The notes: generated by a model not told the origin, from the sequence alone. Shown: positions 8,938 through 17,891, counted from the stretch's first letter. The stretch: 64,000 bases of DNA from Blautia sp. OF03-15BH (GCF_003463065.1 NZ_QSCM01000005.1:186001-250000), one strand, 5' to 3'. Made by a program: numbers and translations.

Positions 8938-9867
8938 ATGAAAAAAGAAAATTACAATATGAAAACAAAACCTGTAAAGCGCTGCAGGGAAGATGTGATC
9001 TTCGATACGGTCATCTTCATCATCCTGACGCTGATCCTGTTTGTTGTGGCCTATCCACTTTATTGGGTTATTATTTCTTCCTTCAGCGATCCGACAGCCG
9101 TATCTGCCGGTAAGGTTCTGCTCCGTCCCATGGGTTTCACCCTGAAGGGATATGCAGAGGTATTCAAAAACAGTCAGGTTATGCGGGGCTTTTTCAACTC
9201 CATCGTGATCACCTTCGTTGGTGTCTGTGTAAACCTGGCAGTTACCCTTCCCACCGCTTATGCGCTTTCCCGTGACAATTTCTCCGGAAAGAAACCGATT
9301 ACCGTATTTTACATGATCACCATGTTCTTCGGCGGCGGAATGATCCCGACCTACCTGGTTGTTAAAAACATGCAGCTGCTGAATACAATTTGGGCTCTGG
9401 TGCTTCCGGGCTGCTTAAGCGTTTACAACATGATCGTGGCAAGAACTTTCTTCAAATCCAATATTTCCGAGGAGCTTTATGAGGCGGGTGAGATCGATGG
9501 CTGTACGCAGTCCAGATTCTTCTTCCAGATCGCACTGCCGCTGTCCAAAGCGATCATCGCGATCATGGTTCTCTATTATGGAGTTGGCCACTGGAACAGC
9601 TATTTCTCAGCTCTGCTTTATATTTCCGATCAGGATAAGTACCCCTTACAGCTGGTACTGAGAAACATCCTGATCACCAACCAGACGGCTCTTTCACAGA
9701 CGGCTACCACCGCTGCAGCCCGTGCAGCCCTGCAGGAACAGCAGCAGCTCATCGATGTTATGAAATATTCTCTGATCATCATCAGTAGTGTGCCGGTCCT
9801 GATCATGTATCCGCTGGTACAGAAGCATTTTGTAAAAGGTGTTATGATCGGTTCCGTAAAGGGCTGA
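8938..9867 (+). CDS. LplC/YtcP-type sugar ABC permease
   Basis: A 309-residue inner-membrane permease with six predicted membrane segments and the EAA motif EAGEIDGCTQSRFFFQIALP. It starts 13 bp after the preceding permease with a GAGG ribosome site. Family members import complex oligosaccharides with a dedicated binding protein and a shared ATPase encoded elsewhere; no ATPase gene is in this locus. Its function depends on the interrupted partner gene. Confidence 0.92.
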   Translation: MKKENYNMKTKPVKRCREDVIFDTVIFIILTLILFVVAYPLYWVIISSFSDPTAVSAGKVLLRPMGFTLKGYAEVFKNSQVMRGFFNSIVITFVGVCVNLAVTLPTAYALSRDNFSGKKPITVFYMITMFFGGGMIPTYLVVKNMQLLNTIWALVLPGCLSVYNMIVARTFFKSNISEELYEAGEIDGCTQSRFFFQIALPLSKAIIAIMVLYYGVGHWNSYFSALLYISDQDKYPLQLVLRNILITNQTALSQTATTAAARAALQEQQQLIDVMKYSLIIISSVPVLIMYPLVQKHFVKGVMIGSVKG

Positions 9868-9897
9868 TACACCGGAAACTTTTAACGATTTATTTTC

Positions 9898-9949
9898 CGC
9901 CGGCGTCTGACAGTACAAACCCGGTCATCCCATAAAGGACGTCGGGCGG
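9898..9949 (+). promoter_or_regulatory. Hairpin before binding-protein gene
   Basis: Imperfect GC-rich stem, CCGCCGGCGTC (9898-9908) with GACGTCGGGCGG (9938-9949), in the gap between permease and binding-protein genes. There is no T-run, so it looks like an mRNA processing or stability element that could raise binding-protein yield. Confidence 0.45.
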
Positions 9950-9989
9950 TATGATAAATGGAACATTTTATTATGAGGAGGACAAAACA

Positions 9990-11666
9990 ATGAAAAGAAA
10001 AACCGTTGTCGCTTTACTGGCAGCTTCCATGATCTTAAGCATGGCAATGCCCGCAGCAGCAAGTGATTCCACCGAGGAAACCACAGAAGTTACTACTGAA
10101 GCAGCTACAGAAGCAGCAGCTGAGGCAGATGCGAGTCAGCCGATCACCAAGGCAGAAGACCTGGATCCGACTATCGCAGCAACTACTGCTGAGACCACCC
10201 AGGAGCTTCCGCTGGTAGCGAATGAGGGAGATGCAAGCTTCTCCATGTTCGTAGATGATTCCAGTGCTACCGGTGAGTTCGTAATGATGGATGAGCTGAA
10301 GAAACAGACCAATGTAGACGTTGAACTTCGTCTGTTCCCGTACGAGACCGCTACCGAGAGACTGAACCTGGATCTGAACTCCGGTGATTACGCAGACGTT
10401 ATCGCCGGCTGGACCTTAAGTGACAACCTGATCCTGAACTACGGCGTAAACCAGGGTGTATTTGTTCCGCTGGAAGAGTACTTCGAGAAGTCCTGCCCGA
10501 AGATCACCGAGATCCTGAACCTTAAGGGTGTCAGAGAGAAAATGACTGCTCCGGACGGACATATCTACAGCATTCCTTATGTAGTAGAGGATGATCTTGT
10601 TGGTTATACACCGTACATCAACGGTCAGTGGCTGGAAAACCTGGGTCTTGAGATGCCCACCACCACCGATGAGTTTGAGGCAGTTCTTCAGGCCTTCAAA
10701 GATCAGGATGCCAATGGAAACGGAGACACTACCGATGAGATCCCGTTCTCCACAGACCCGAACAACAAACACATCGAGGCAATGGCTGGTTACTTCGGAA
10801 TGCCGATGAACAAAAATGGTCTGGCAATTGTTGACGGTGAGACCGTATACGGCGGTGTCAGCTCCAAATACCGTGAGTTCCTTTCCTGGTTCAGCGGCAT
10901 GTATCAGAAAGGCCTGATTGATACCGAACTTTATACACAGGACAGCTCTACCTGGGAAGGAAAAGGAAGTAGAGATCTGTACGGCGTATCCATCGCTTAC
11001 GGAAGCAACGAGTTCTCCGGTATTGCACGGGGTCCGGAGAAGAGTGTATGGGATGTTCTGCCGGTACTGAATACCGAGAATGGCGGTATCTGGCTGCGTG
11101 ATACCACTGGATTCAGCGTATACAGAACCCAGGTTGTTGTAACCGATAATGCAGAGGATCCGGAACTGATCTGCCGCTGGTTCGACAATGCATTCTCTCT
11201 TGAGAACGGTATCGGAATTTCCACCGGCCCGGTTGGCACCATCGTTACCAAAGAGGATGACGGCTATCATGTAATCGATAAATCCACTCTGTCCGAAGAG
11301 GATCAGGAGAAATATTCCTGGGCAAACCTGTGGCCGCAGGCAGTTTCCAAATATATGCCGGCTGGCTTCCGTCTGGTAGAGGCAAATCCGGACTACGATG
11401 AGAAAGATGCCGTAGAGAAGATTTATGAGCCGAACCTGACTGAGGGTGTGATCGAGGAAAACTGGATCGATATGGACAGCATCGATACTTATGCAGATAT
11501 CAGCACCGCTATCAAAGACTACTTTGAGCAGCAGCAGGCTATGTTCGTAGCAGGCGAGCAGGATATCAATGATGACGCTACCTGGCAGGCATATGTAGAT
11601 GGCATGTATGCTCTGGGTCTTGAGGACTGGCTGTCCATTCAGGGTATCGACACCATCGCTGAGTAA
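9990..11666 (+). CDS. Extracellular oligosaccharide-binding protein
   Basis: A 558-residue LplA-type solute-binding protein. The start at 9990 is preferred to the in-frame ATG at 9951 because GAGGAGG precedes it and a signal peptide follows directly (MKRKTVVALLAASMILS, cleavage after PAAA). A Thr/Glu/Ala-rich linker leads to the binding domain, which has DANGNGDTTDEIPF, a Ca-site-like loop seen in this family. No cysteine sits at the cleavage site, so it does not look like a lipoprotein, which is unusual for a Gram-positive binding protein. It should feed the two upstream permeases. Confidence 0.9.
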   Translation: MKRKTVVALLAASMILSMAMPAAASDSTEETTEVTTEAATEAAAEADASQPITKAEDLDPTIAATTAETTQELPLVANEGDASFSMFVDDSSATGEFVMMDELKKQTNVDVELRLFPYETATERLNLDLNSGDYADVIAGWTLSDNLILNYGVNQGVFVPLEEYFEKSCPKITEILNLKGVREKMTAPDGHIYSIPYVVEDDLVGYTPYINGQWLENLGLEMPTTTDEFEAVLQAFKDQDANGNGDTTDEIPFSTDPNNKHIEAMAGYFGMPMNKNGLAIVDGETVYGGVSSKYREFLSWFSGMYQKGLIDTELYTQDSSTWEGKGSRDLYGVSIAYGSNEFSGIARGPEKSVWDVLPVLNTENGGIWLRDTTGFSVYRTQVVVTDNAEDPELICRWFDNAFSLENGIGISTGPVGTIVTKEDDGYHVIDKSTLSEEDQEKYSWANLWPQAVSKYMPAGFRLVEANPDYDEKDAVEKIYEPNLTEGVIEENWIDMDSIDTYADISTAIKDYFEQQQAMFVAGEQDINDDATWQAYVDGMYALGLEDWLSIQGIDTIAE

Positions 11667-11699
11667 TTGTAACAGCAACAACCGGGCGTAAGCCCGTTG

Positions 11700-11735
11700 G
11701 ACCGGCCTCCTGCGCGGGGGATGGCCGGTCATTTT
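11700..11735 (+). terminator. Stem-loop after binding-protein gene
   Basis: GACCGGCC (11700-11707) pairs with GGCCGGTC (11723-11730), followed by a short ATTTT tract. Weak by itself. Confidence 0.5.
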
Positions 11736-11789
11736 CCGGTAAGTGAGGACTGATCCGGGATTTATCAAACGGACGAGGAAGTCCGGAAT

Positions 11790-11830
11790 AAAAAGGCATA
11801 TTATACTTTGACGTGTAATATGCCTTTTTC
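11790..11830 (+). terminator. Intrinsic terminator
   Basis: AAAAAGGCATATTA (11790-11803) and TAATATGCCTTTTT (11816-11829) form a perfect 14-bp stem with T-run on both strands. Confidence 0.8.
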
Positions 11831-11904
11831 CATGAAGTTAAGAGCAGCAATAAAATGAAAAGGAAAACGATGCAGACTTGTCTGCAATCGGTTGTGTTTC
11901 CATT

Positions 11905-12046
11905 TTGGGTTGGAAGGAATGCCCTTGTCCGGGCAAAAGAATCGCGGGGCACGCGAGGATAGCTTGTAGATACTTGGCTCAGTAGAGCCATTGAGCAAGA
12001 AGCCTCCACTTCAAAATCAGTGATTTAAGTGGTGGGAGCATGTCAC
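11905..12046 (+). mobile_element. IS200/IS605 (TnpB) right-end / guide-RNA-like remnant
   Basis: The stretch GGGGCACGCGAGGATAGCTTG, then a small stem, then GCAAGAAGCCTCCACTT, a loop, AAGTGGTGGGAGC and a terminal TGTCAC resembles the 3' end of clostridial tnpB genes with their overlapping guide (omega) RNA and right end. The stem CCACTT / AAGTGG with AAATC / GATTT is intact. A plus frame runs to TAG at the place where tnpB normally stops, but no recognisable nuclease domain remains. The end abuts the fucosidase ribosome site (12052-12058). Recognition is from memory of such ends, not a search. Confidence 0.5.
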
Positions 12047-12068
12047 ATGAGAAAGGAGAGCGCACATT

Positions 12069-13358
12069 ATGATGCAGGACTGGTTCAGAGAAGCAAAACT
12101 TGGGATTTTTATTCATTATGGTATTTATGCAGTGGGGGATGTATCAGAATCCTGGTCCTTCCACAACGGAAACATTTCTTATGAAGATTATATGAAGCAG
12201 TGTGAGGGTTTCACCGCTTCCAGATATGATCCGAAAAAATGGGCGGCTCTCTTTAAGAAAGCCGGAGCCGACTATGTGGTAATGACATCCAAACATCACG
12301 ACGGTGTTGCACTTTTTGACACGAAATACAGTGATCTGAATGTACTGAAAAAGACGCCGGCCGGCCGTGATCTGGTGAAAGAGTACGTGGAAGCAGTCCG
12401 TGAGGCCGGAATGAAGGTGGGTATTTATTATTCTCTTATTGACTGGTCAGATCCCAGATATCGGAGTGTTTATCCGGAGGGAATGAAAAAAGAGGATTGT
12501 CTGAACGACATTTACGGTTCACCGGCAGGTGGTGAAGAAGATCCGAAAAAATGGGAAGAGTTCCTGAAATTCAACAACGATCAGCTGGGTGAGCTTATGA
12601 CCAATTATGGCACCGTGGATCTTCTGTGGTTTGACGGAGACTGGGAGCGCAGCGCAAGCCAGTGGCATATGAAGGAGTTCCGTGAGTATCTTCACTCTCT
12701 GAATCCCCATGTGATCCTGAACTCCCGCATGCAGGGGTATGGCGATTATGAGACGCCGGAGCAGGGAATTCCTCTTTACGGACCGGAAGGGGAATGGGAA
12801 TTCTGTACGACGATCAACGATTCCTGGGGCTATCGTCCGTCCGACAACGATTACAAGACCAGCGGTCAGATCATCCGGATGTTCTGCGACTGCATCACTC
12901 TGGGGGGAAGGATGCTTCTTGACGTAGGACCGAAGGAGGATGGCACGCTGGATGAAAGACAGGAAAAAGTTCTGGAGGATCTGGGAACCTGGATCTCCGA
13001 CCATGAAGAAGCGGTACACGGCACGGAAAAAGGTTTGAATTATGCACAGTTCCTGGGCGGAAGCACTCTTTCTGCAGACAAGAAGACGATCTACCTCTTT
13101 GTTTATGACACACCGAGAGAGGCTCTCTGTGTGAAAGGTGTGAAGACTCCGGTGAAAAAAGTAACGGTTCTCCATACCGGCGAGGAACTTCGTTTCTCCT
13201 ATACGGGAGCCCTTCCGTGGAGCGGCATTCCCGGAACTTTATGGATCTGGGCGGAGGGAATGAAGGAACATCCCTTTGCAACGGTTCTGAAAGTAGAACT
13301 GGAAGGTGAGATTACCTACAATCTGGGACATGGGGAAGTCGTGACCTGCAATGATTGA
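12069..13358 (+). CDS. Alpha-L-fucosidase, GH29
   Basis: A 429-residue GH29 enzyme without signal peptide, so cytoplasmic. N-terminal WFREAKLGIFIHYGIYAVG, the SKHHDGVALFDTKYSD block (74-89) and LLWFDGDWE with the nucleophile Asp189 identify the family. GGRMLLDVGPKEDG closes the catalytic domain and a short beta domain follows. The ribosome site AAAGGAG lies eleven bases before two consecutive ATGs; either could start. It probably removes alpha-fucose from imported host or dietary glycan. No promoter is obvious after the terminator at 11790, apart from whatever the preceding mobile remnant supplies. Confidence 0.92.
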   Translation: MMQDWFREAKLGIFIHYGIYAVGDVSESWSFHNGNISYEDYMKQCEGFTASRYDPKKWAALFKKAGADYVVMTSKHHDGVALFDTKYSDLNVLKKTPAGRDLVKEYVEAVREAGMKVGIYYSLIDWSDPRYRSVYPEGMKKEDCLNDIYGSPAGGEEDPKKWEEFLKFNNDQLGELMTNYGTVDLLWFDGDWERSASQWHMKEFREYLHSLNPHVILNSRMQGYGDYETPEQGIPLYGPEGEWEFCTTINDSWGYRPSDNDYKTSGQIIRMFCDCITLGGRMLLDVGPKEDGTLDERQEKVLEDLGTWISDHEEAVHGTEKGLNYAQFLGGSTLSADKKTIYLFVYDTPREALCVKGVKTPVKKVTVLHTGEELRFSYTGALPWSGIPGTLWIWAEGMKEHPFATVLKVELEGEITYNLGHGEVVTCND

Positions 13359-13443
13359 GGAGTCATCCGTGTGCAAGACAGGAAACGGATGAAAAGCCTG
13401 CCGGAAGAACAAGAGGCAGGAATAACAACAGAAGGGATAAAAC

Positions 13444-14457
13444 ATGAAAAAAGTAATCGGCTATGTAAGTACAAAAGACCTTGGAATACTGAAAGAACAG
13501 GATATTAAAAACCTGGATGTCATCAATATTGCATTCGGACTCATTGAGCGCCATCGGGTTGTCTGGAACACCTGCGGAAACGAGGAATATCTGCCAAAGA
13601 TCCGGGAGATCAATCCGGATATCAAGATCGTATTGTCGGTAGGCGGCTGGGGAGCAGATGGTTTCTCACAGGCGGCAAGAACAGAAGAAGGAAGAGCACT
13701 CTTTGCAGTCAGTGCGGTCTCTCTTGTGGAGACATACGGTCTGGACGGTATTGATATCGACTGGGAGTATCCGGGTACCTCTCTTGCAGGTATCGGTTCA
13801 CATGAAAATGACAAGGAAAATTATACGCTGCTTCTGAAAGCACTCCGGGAATCTCTGGATCATATGGAGGGAGAAAAGACGCTTTCTGTTGCCGTAGGCG
13901 GTGATGTGTATTTTGCCCTTCAGACAGATATGGAGGCAGCCGGTCGTTATCTGGATTATGTACAGCTCATGACCTATGACCTTCAGGGCGGTTTCCAGAA
14001 GGTGACCGGTCACCATGCGGCTCTTTATCATTCCGAAGGAAATCTTCTGGATGTCTGCGTGGATAAGGCTGTGAGGGTCTTCCATGAGGCAGGCATTCCC
14101 ATGGAAAAGCTGATCCTTGGTGTACCGTTCTATTCCAGACAGTGGAATGGGGTCAAGGGAGAAGGCTGCCGTCATGGTCTTGGCATGGAAGCCGACAGTG
14201 TGGGTGGCTACGGCGGAGATTATGCAGAGCTCAAAGCAGACTGGATCGGAAAAAACGGATTTGAAAGATATTGGGATGATGTGGCGAAAGTGCCGTATCT
14301 CTTCGATGGAAAGACCTTTGTGAGCTATGAGGATGAAGAATCTCTGGCCGGTAAGATCGAGTATCTCAAAGAAATGGGAATGGGCGGCATTATGTTCTGG
14401 GAATATAAGTGTGATCCATCAGGGGAACTGCTCGGGTATATTAGAGAGCAGCTTTGA
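13444..14457 (+). CDS. Small cytoplasmic GH18 enzyme (chitinase / ENGase family)
   Basis: A 337-residue GH18 protein. It has the SVGGWG strand (65-70) and the DxxDxDxE catalytic motif DGIDIDWE (101-108, acid/base Glu108), followed by YDLQGG and the closing MFWEYKCDPSGELL. There is no signal peptide and no binding module, so it acts inside the cell. It follows the fucosidase by 85 bp and is probably cotranscribed. Among mannosidase and fucosidase genes the likely role is cleavage of the GlcNAc-GlcNAc core of imported N-glycan pieces; a chitooligosaccharide role is the alternative. Confidence 0.88.
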   Translation: MKKVIGYVSTKDLGILKEQDIKNLDVINIAFGLIERHRVVWNTCGNEEYLPKIREINPDIKIVLSVGGWGADGFSQAARTEEGRALFAVSAVSLVETYGLDGIDIDWEYPGTSLAGIGSHENDKENYTLLLKALRESLDHMEGEKTLSVAVGGDVYFALQTDMEAAGRYLDYVQLMTYDLQGGFQKVTGHHAALYHSEGNLLDVCVDKAVRVFHEAGIPMEKLILGVPFYSRQWNGVKGEGCRHGLGMEADSVGGYGGDYAELKADWIGKNGFERYWDDVAKVPYLFDGKTFVSYEDEESLAGKIEYLKEMGMGGIMFWEYKCDPSGELLGYIREQL

Positions 14458-14478
14458 TGGAAAGTTGAGGAAATATAC

Positions 14479-14570
14479 TTGAGGGGGCCCGCTCCGAGTC
14501 GCGATCCCGCAGGCCCCCTCAAACTCCCCCATCTGGGCCCGCTTTAGAAAATACGGGGCTTACGTCAGAC
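14479..14570 (+). repeat. 3'-UTR hairpin repeat R1, copy 1
   Basis: Starts 22 bp after the GH18 stop. A perfect 11-bp stem TTGAGGGGGCC / GGCCCCCTCAA is followed by a conserved tail ending CTTACGTCAGAC. It is over 90 percent identical by eye to the copy at 35861-35953, in the same orientation relative to the upstream gene. Outside this repeat and the terminator repeat, 14571-14710 shows no gene. Confidence 0.85.
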
Positions 14571-14710
14571 AGAAAATGTGTGAAGTGACACAGAGGGTTG
14601 TGTAACATACGGAGGTGATCCGGGATGTTGCATGATCCTCTGTTTTTTGGTGTGTTTGTGTTTGCTGGGAGAAGAGGCGAATTGCTGGCTCCAAAAAAAT
14701 CTCAGGCAAA

Positions 14711-14762
14711 GAAGTGTGAAAAGGGCTGAAAAAAGCCGGGGAATCAAAGCGATTCCCCGGAA
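14711..14762 (-). terminator. Terminator repeat T, copy 1 (ends MATE gene)
   Basis: On the minus strand CCGGGGAATC and GATTCCCCGG form a 10-bp stem followed by CTTTTTTC. The stop codon of the MATE gene lies inside the stem-loop, so its last codons build one arm. The same roughly 52-bp cassette recurs at 47064-47115. Confidence 0.85.
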
Positions 14763-16120
14763 GCAGTATGGTTCCAGTGTTTTCTTGCGTACCAGGTAAA
14801 ATACAGAACGAACAGGATCGCTGTCAGTACCCAGGATCCGGGGTAGGAGAAGATAATCGTCTCCACAGCCCGGTGACTCGGAACGAAGAAGAAGATCCAG
14901 AGTATTCGGGTGACGCAGATACCGCCGCAGGTCAGGAGCATGGGGATCAGCACATTGCCGGCTCCGCGAAGTGCTCCGGAGAAGATCTCGATGAAGACGA
15001 AGGGCGCATAGGCAGGGACAATGATCTGCATGATCCGTACACCGATCGAAAGAACCTCTGCATCGGTGGTAAAGAGCGACAGCAGGAATTTTCCAAGGAA
15101 AAGATACATGAGCGCTGACAGGGTGAGCGCTGTGGCAAGATCCATACAAAAGCAGACACGGACACTCTTCTTCATGCGGTCGATCTTTCCGGCACCGTAG
15201 TTCTGGCCAACAAAGGTGGTGATGGCCACGCCAAAGGCACTGCTGATCATCCAGTAGAAGGAATCGACTTTTCCGAATGCAGTCCAGGCGGCCATGGTAT
15301 CTGTTCCGAAAGAGTTCAAGGCAGCCTGGATCACCATGTTGGCAAGGTTGTACATGGTGGACTGAAGGCCGGCAGGAAGGCCGATCTTCAGCAGCATGGA
15401 AAGAGGAGCAGAATGAAGGCGGATCTTCCGGAGCTCCAGCCGGTAGATATCCCTGGTGCGCATCAGGCTGCGGAGGACCAGAAGAGAGCTGAGAGCCTGA
15501 GAGATCAGAGTTCCGAGCGCAACACCCATGACACCCATCCGGAAGACCATGACCAGCAAAAGATCCAGGAAAATGTTGCAGAAGCAGCAGAAGATCAGGA
15601 AATACAGAGGACCCTTGGAGTCACCGACCGCTCTTAAAATACCGGAACCGATGTTGTAGATGAAGACAAAAAGAATCCCGCCAAAGTAAAACCGAAGGTA
15701 CAGCAGAGAATCCTTCATCAGATATTCCGGTGTATTCATCATCCGCAGGATCATCGGAGACAGGGTGATGCCAAGGATGGAGATCACGACACTTCCGATA
15801 ATAGAAAAAGCCATGGCAGTATGAAGTGTATCCTGCAGCTCCTTTTCACAACGGCCGCCGTAATACTGGGCGATGATAACGGTCGCGCCGGAAGACAGTC
15901 CTATGAAGAAGCCGACGATGAGGTTGATGATCTGGCTGGAAGAGCCGCCTACGCAGGCCAGGGCTTCTTTTCCTACAAAACGGCCAACTACCATGGCATC
16001 TGCCGTGTTGTAGAGCTGCTGGAAAAAGGTTCCCAGAAGAATAGGAAAGAAGAAATAAAGAAGCTGTTTCCAGATGACGCCCTCGGTGATCTGGTTTATT
16101 GGTTTTTCTGTTTGTTGCAT
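14744..16120 (-). CDS. MATE-family efflux transporter
   Basis: A 458-residue multidrug and toxin extrusion protein with twelve predicted membrane segments in two related halves (FFPILLGTFFQQLYNTADAMVVGRFVGKEALACVGG in the first). These are cation-coupled exporters of drugs or metabolites in the cytoplasmic membrane. The start has AGGAGGG upstream. A structured leader with a terminator-like hairpin lies just before the ribosome site. Substrate unknown; a second, more distant MATE gene is at 52334-53689. Confidence 0.93.
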   Translation of the reverse strand: MQQTEKPINQITEGVIWKQLLYFFFPILLGTFFQQLYNTADAMVVGRFVGKEALACVGGSSSQIINLIVGFFIGLSSGATVIIAQYYGGRCEKELQDTLHTAMAFSIIGSVVISILGITLSPMILRMMNTPEYLMKDSLLYLRFYFGGILFVFIYNIGSGILRAVGDSKGPLYFLIFCCFCNIFLDLLLVMVFRMGVMGVALGTLISQALSSLLVLRSLMRTRDIYRLELRKIRLHSAPLSMLLKIGLPAGLQSTMYNLANMVIQAALNSFGTDTMAAWTAFGKVDSFYWMISSAFGVAITTFVGQNYGAGKIDRMKKSVRVCFCMDLATALTLSALMYLFLGKFLLSLFTTDAEVLSIGVRIMQIIVPAYAPFVFIEIFSGALRGAGNVLIPMLLTCGGICVTRILWIFFFVPSHRAVETIIFSYPGSWVLTAILFVLYFTWYARKHWNHTASGESL

Positions 16121-16150
16121 GATGTAAAACCCTCCTGAAAAAAATAGAAA

Positions 16151-16291
16151 TGTCTTTTCCTGGAAGACAAAAATAAGCCTCCGGACAGCCTGCCTGATAT
16201 CCCCGGGCCGATCATGCAGACAGGTCTGTTACGGGGTGTCATCCAAGTCTTTCTTAATTATATATCTATCCTATCTGCGGGCGTTTGTCAA
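16151..16291 (-). promoter_or_regulatory. Promoter and structured leader of MATE gene
   Basis: Minus-strand TTGACA (16291-16286), 17 bp, TAGATA (16268-16263). The leader of about 135 nt folds a stem CCTGTCTG (16224-16217) with CAGGCAGG (16196-16189). It then has TGTCTT / AAGACA (16169-16151) followed by a U-rich run, just ahead of the ribosome site. This is the layout of a terminating riboswitch or attenuator, but I do not recognise a known aptamer. Confidence 0.4.
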
Positions 16292-16336
16292 GCTGACAAT
16301 AAAACTTTCCAGGCAAAGGAAAAATGGATCTGTCGG

Positions 16337-16577
16337 TTGACAGTCTGGTGGAAACGTGGGAAAATGAGGGTATTGAAAAAGCAGCTGTCTGACCGGAGCA
16401 GACAGGCTATTTGTCTGCGAGAGACGAACGGCTGAATGCCTTTGTATGCAGAACAGGCATTCCTCCCGCTTTAAGTGCGCAGAGAACGAAGCGTTGGGTC
16501 AGGGGATGCTTCCGGCAGCCATAAGAGCCGAAAAAAATGTCTGACAGCTGTGAAAATGTAAGAAAGGGAAGATCAAT
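16337..16577 (+). promoter_or_regulatory. Promoter and structured leader of aminopeptidase gene
   Basis: TTGACA (16337-16342), 17 bp, GAAAAT (16360-16365) is a weak promoter. The leader contains perfect stems CTGTCTG/CAGACAG (16385-16405) and GAATGCCT/AGGCATTC (16434-16462). No T-box or known riboswitch consensus was seen. Confidence 0.35.
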
Positions 16578-17891
16578 ATGAGTCAGTCAGTGAATCAGGA
16601 GCTTATCGAGTTCCTGGACAACAGCCCCACCTGTTTTCAGGCAGTGGAAAATTTAAAAAACATGCTTAAAAAAGAAGGCTTTGGAGAGCTTCTGGAATGT
16701 GAAAAATGGGAGATCGTTCCGGGAGGAAAGTATTTTGTCACAAGAAATGATTCCTCCATCATCGCTTTCTCTGTACCGAAGAAGGAGTTCAACGGTTTCC
16801 AGCTGATCTGCAGCCATACGGATTCTCCGAGCTTTAAGCTGAAAGAAAATGCGGAGATGGATGCCGATGGAAAGTATACCAAACTGAATGTGGAGGGCTA
16901 TGGCGGCATGCTTTGCGCTCCCTGGTTTGACCGTCCGCTTTCCGTTGCAGGAAGGATCGCTGTCCGTACAGAAAAAGGCATCGAAACCCGTCTGGTCAAC
17001 CTGGACCAGGATCTTGCCATGATCCCGAATCTGGCAGTCCATATGAACCGGGAGGCCAACAGCGGCTACAAATACAATCTCCAGAAGGATATGCTTCCGG
17101 TGGTAGGAGAGGCTTCTTCCAAAGGAAAACTGATGAAGCTTGTAGCTGAAAATGCCGGTGTGAAAGAAGAGGATATCCTGAGTACCGATCTCTTCCTCTA
17201 CAACCGTGCCAAAGGTACCATCTGGGGACTGGAGAAAGAATTCCTGTCCGCAGGCCGTCTGGATGACCTGCAGTGTGCCTTTGCTTCCATGAGAGGTTTT
17301 CTTGCGGCAGTGCCGGGAGAGAGCGTTCCGGTCTGTGCTGTCTTTGATAATGAAGAAGTAGGAAGCAGCACCAAGCAGGGTGCGGCATCGACCTTCCTGG
17401 AAAGCACACTGCGCCGCTTAAACGGAGCTCTGGGAAGAACAGAGGAGGAATACCTTTCTGCTGTGGCAGGAAGCTTTATGATCTCTGCAGATAATGCCCA
17501 TGCGGTACATCCGAACCACACAGATCTTGCAGATCCTACGAACCGTCCGGCCATGAACGGCGGAATTGTCATCAAATACAATGCCAACCAGAAGTACACC
17601 ACGGACGCAGTTTCCGCAGCCGTTTTCAAGCTGCTCTGCGAGCGGGTAAACGTACCGTACCAGACCTTTGCCAACCGTTCCGATATGGCAGGCGGCTCCA
17701 CTCTTGGAAATATTGCCAACACCAAGGTTTCCTTAAATACGGTGGATATCGGTCTGCCGCAGCTGGCGATGCATTCTCCCTATGAGACGGCAGGAACCAA
17801 AGATACCGGTTACTTCTGCGAGGTGGCAAAAGAATTTTTCAGTTCATCTGTAGAGATGAAAGGAAACGGCATTTACGAGATCCGTCAGTAA
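16578..17891 (+). CDS. M18-family aminopeptidase
   Basis: A 437-residue zinc aminopeptidase of family M18, full length. Metal-binding and catalytic blocks are visible: SHTDSPSFK (His80, Asp82), FDNEEVGSSTKQGA, the HAVHPNHTD block and MHSPYE near the C terminus. Family members are cytoplasmic homo-oligomers that remove N-terminal, often acidic or neutral, residues from peptides. It has its own leader and terminator, so it appears monocistronic. Ribosome site GAAAGGGA precedes the ATG. Confidence 0.94.
   Translation: MSQSVNQELIEFLDNSPTCFQAVENLKNMLKKEGFGELLECEKWEIVPGGKYFVTRNDSSIIAFSVPKKEFNGFQLICSHTDSPSFKLKENAEMDADGKYTKLNVEGYGGMLCAPWFDRPLSVAGRIAVRTEKGIETRLVNLDQDLAMIPNLAVHMNREANSGYKYNLQKDMLPVVGEASSKGKLMKLVAENAGVKEEDILSTDLFLYNRAKGTIWGLEKEFLSAGRLDDLQCAFASMRGFLAAVPGESVPVCAVFDNEEVGSSTKQGAASTFLESTLRRLNGALGRTEEEYLSAVAGSFMISADNAHAVHPNHTDLADPTNRPAMNGGIVIKYNANQKYTTDAVSAAVFKLLCERVNVPYQTFANRSDMAGGSTLGNIANTKVSLNTVDIGLPQLAMHSPYETAGTKDTGYFCEVAKEFFSSSVEMKGNGIYEIRQ

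Noticed and set aside
10416..11768. 450-residue minus-strand frame
   Set aside because: Antisense to the binding-protein gene, with no recognisable domain and it runs through terminators.
16214..16435. 73-residue plus-strand frame between MATE and M18 genes
   Set aside because: It overlaps promoter and hairpin elements of both genes, has no good ribosome site and no recognised sequence.
16381..16577. T-box leader
   Set aside because: The conserved T-box core (GGGTGG-ACC) is absent and the gene is not an aminoacyl-tRNA synthetase or amino-acid gene of the usual kind.
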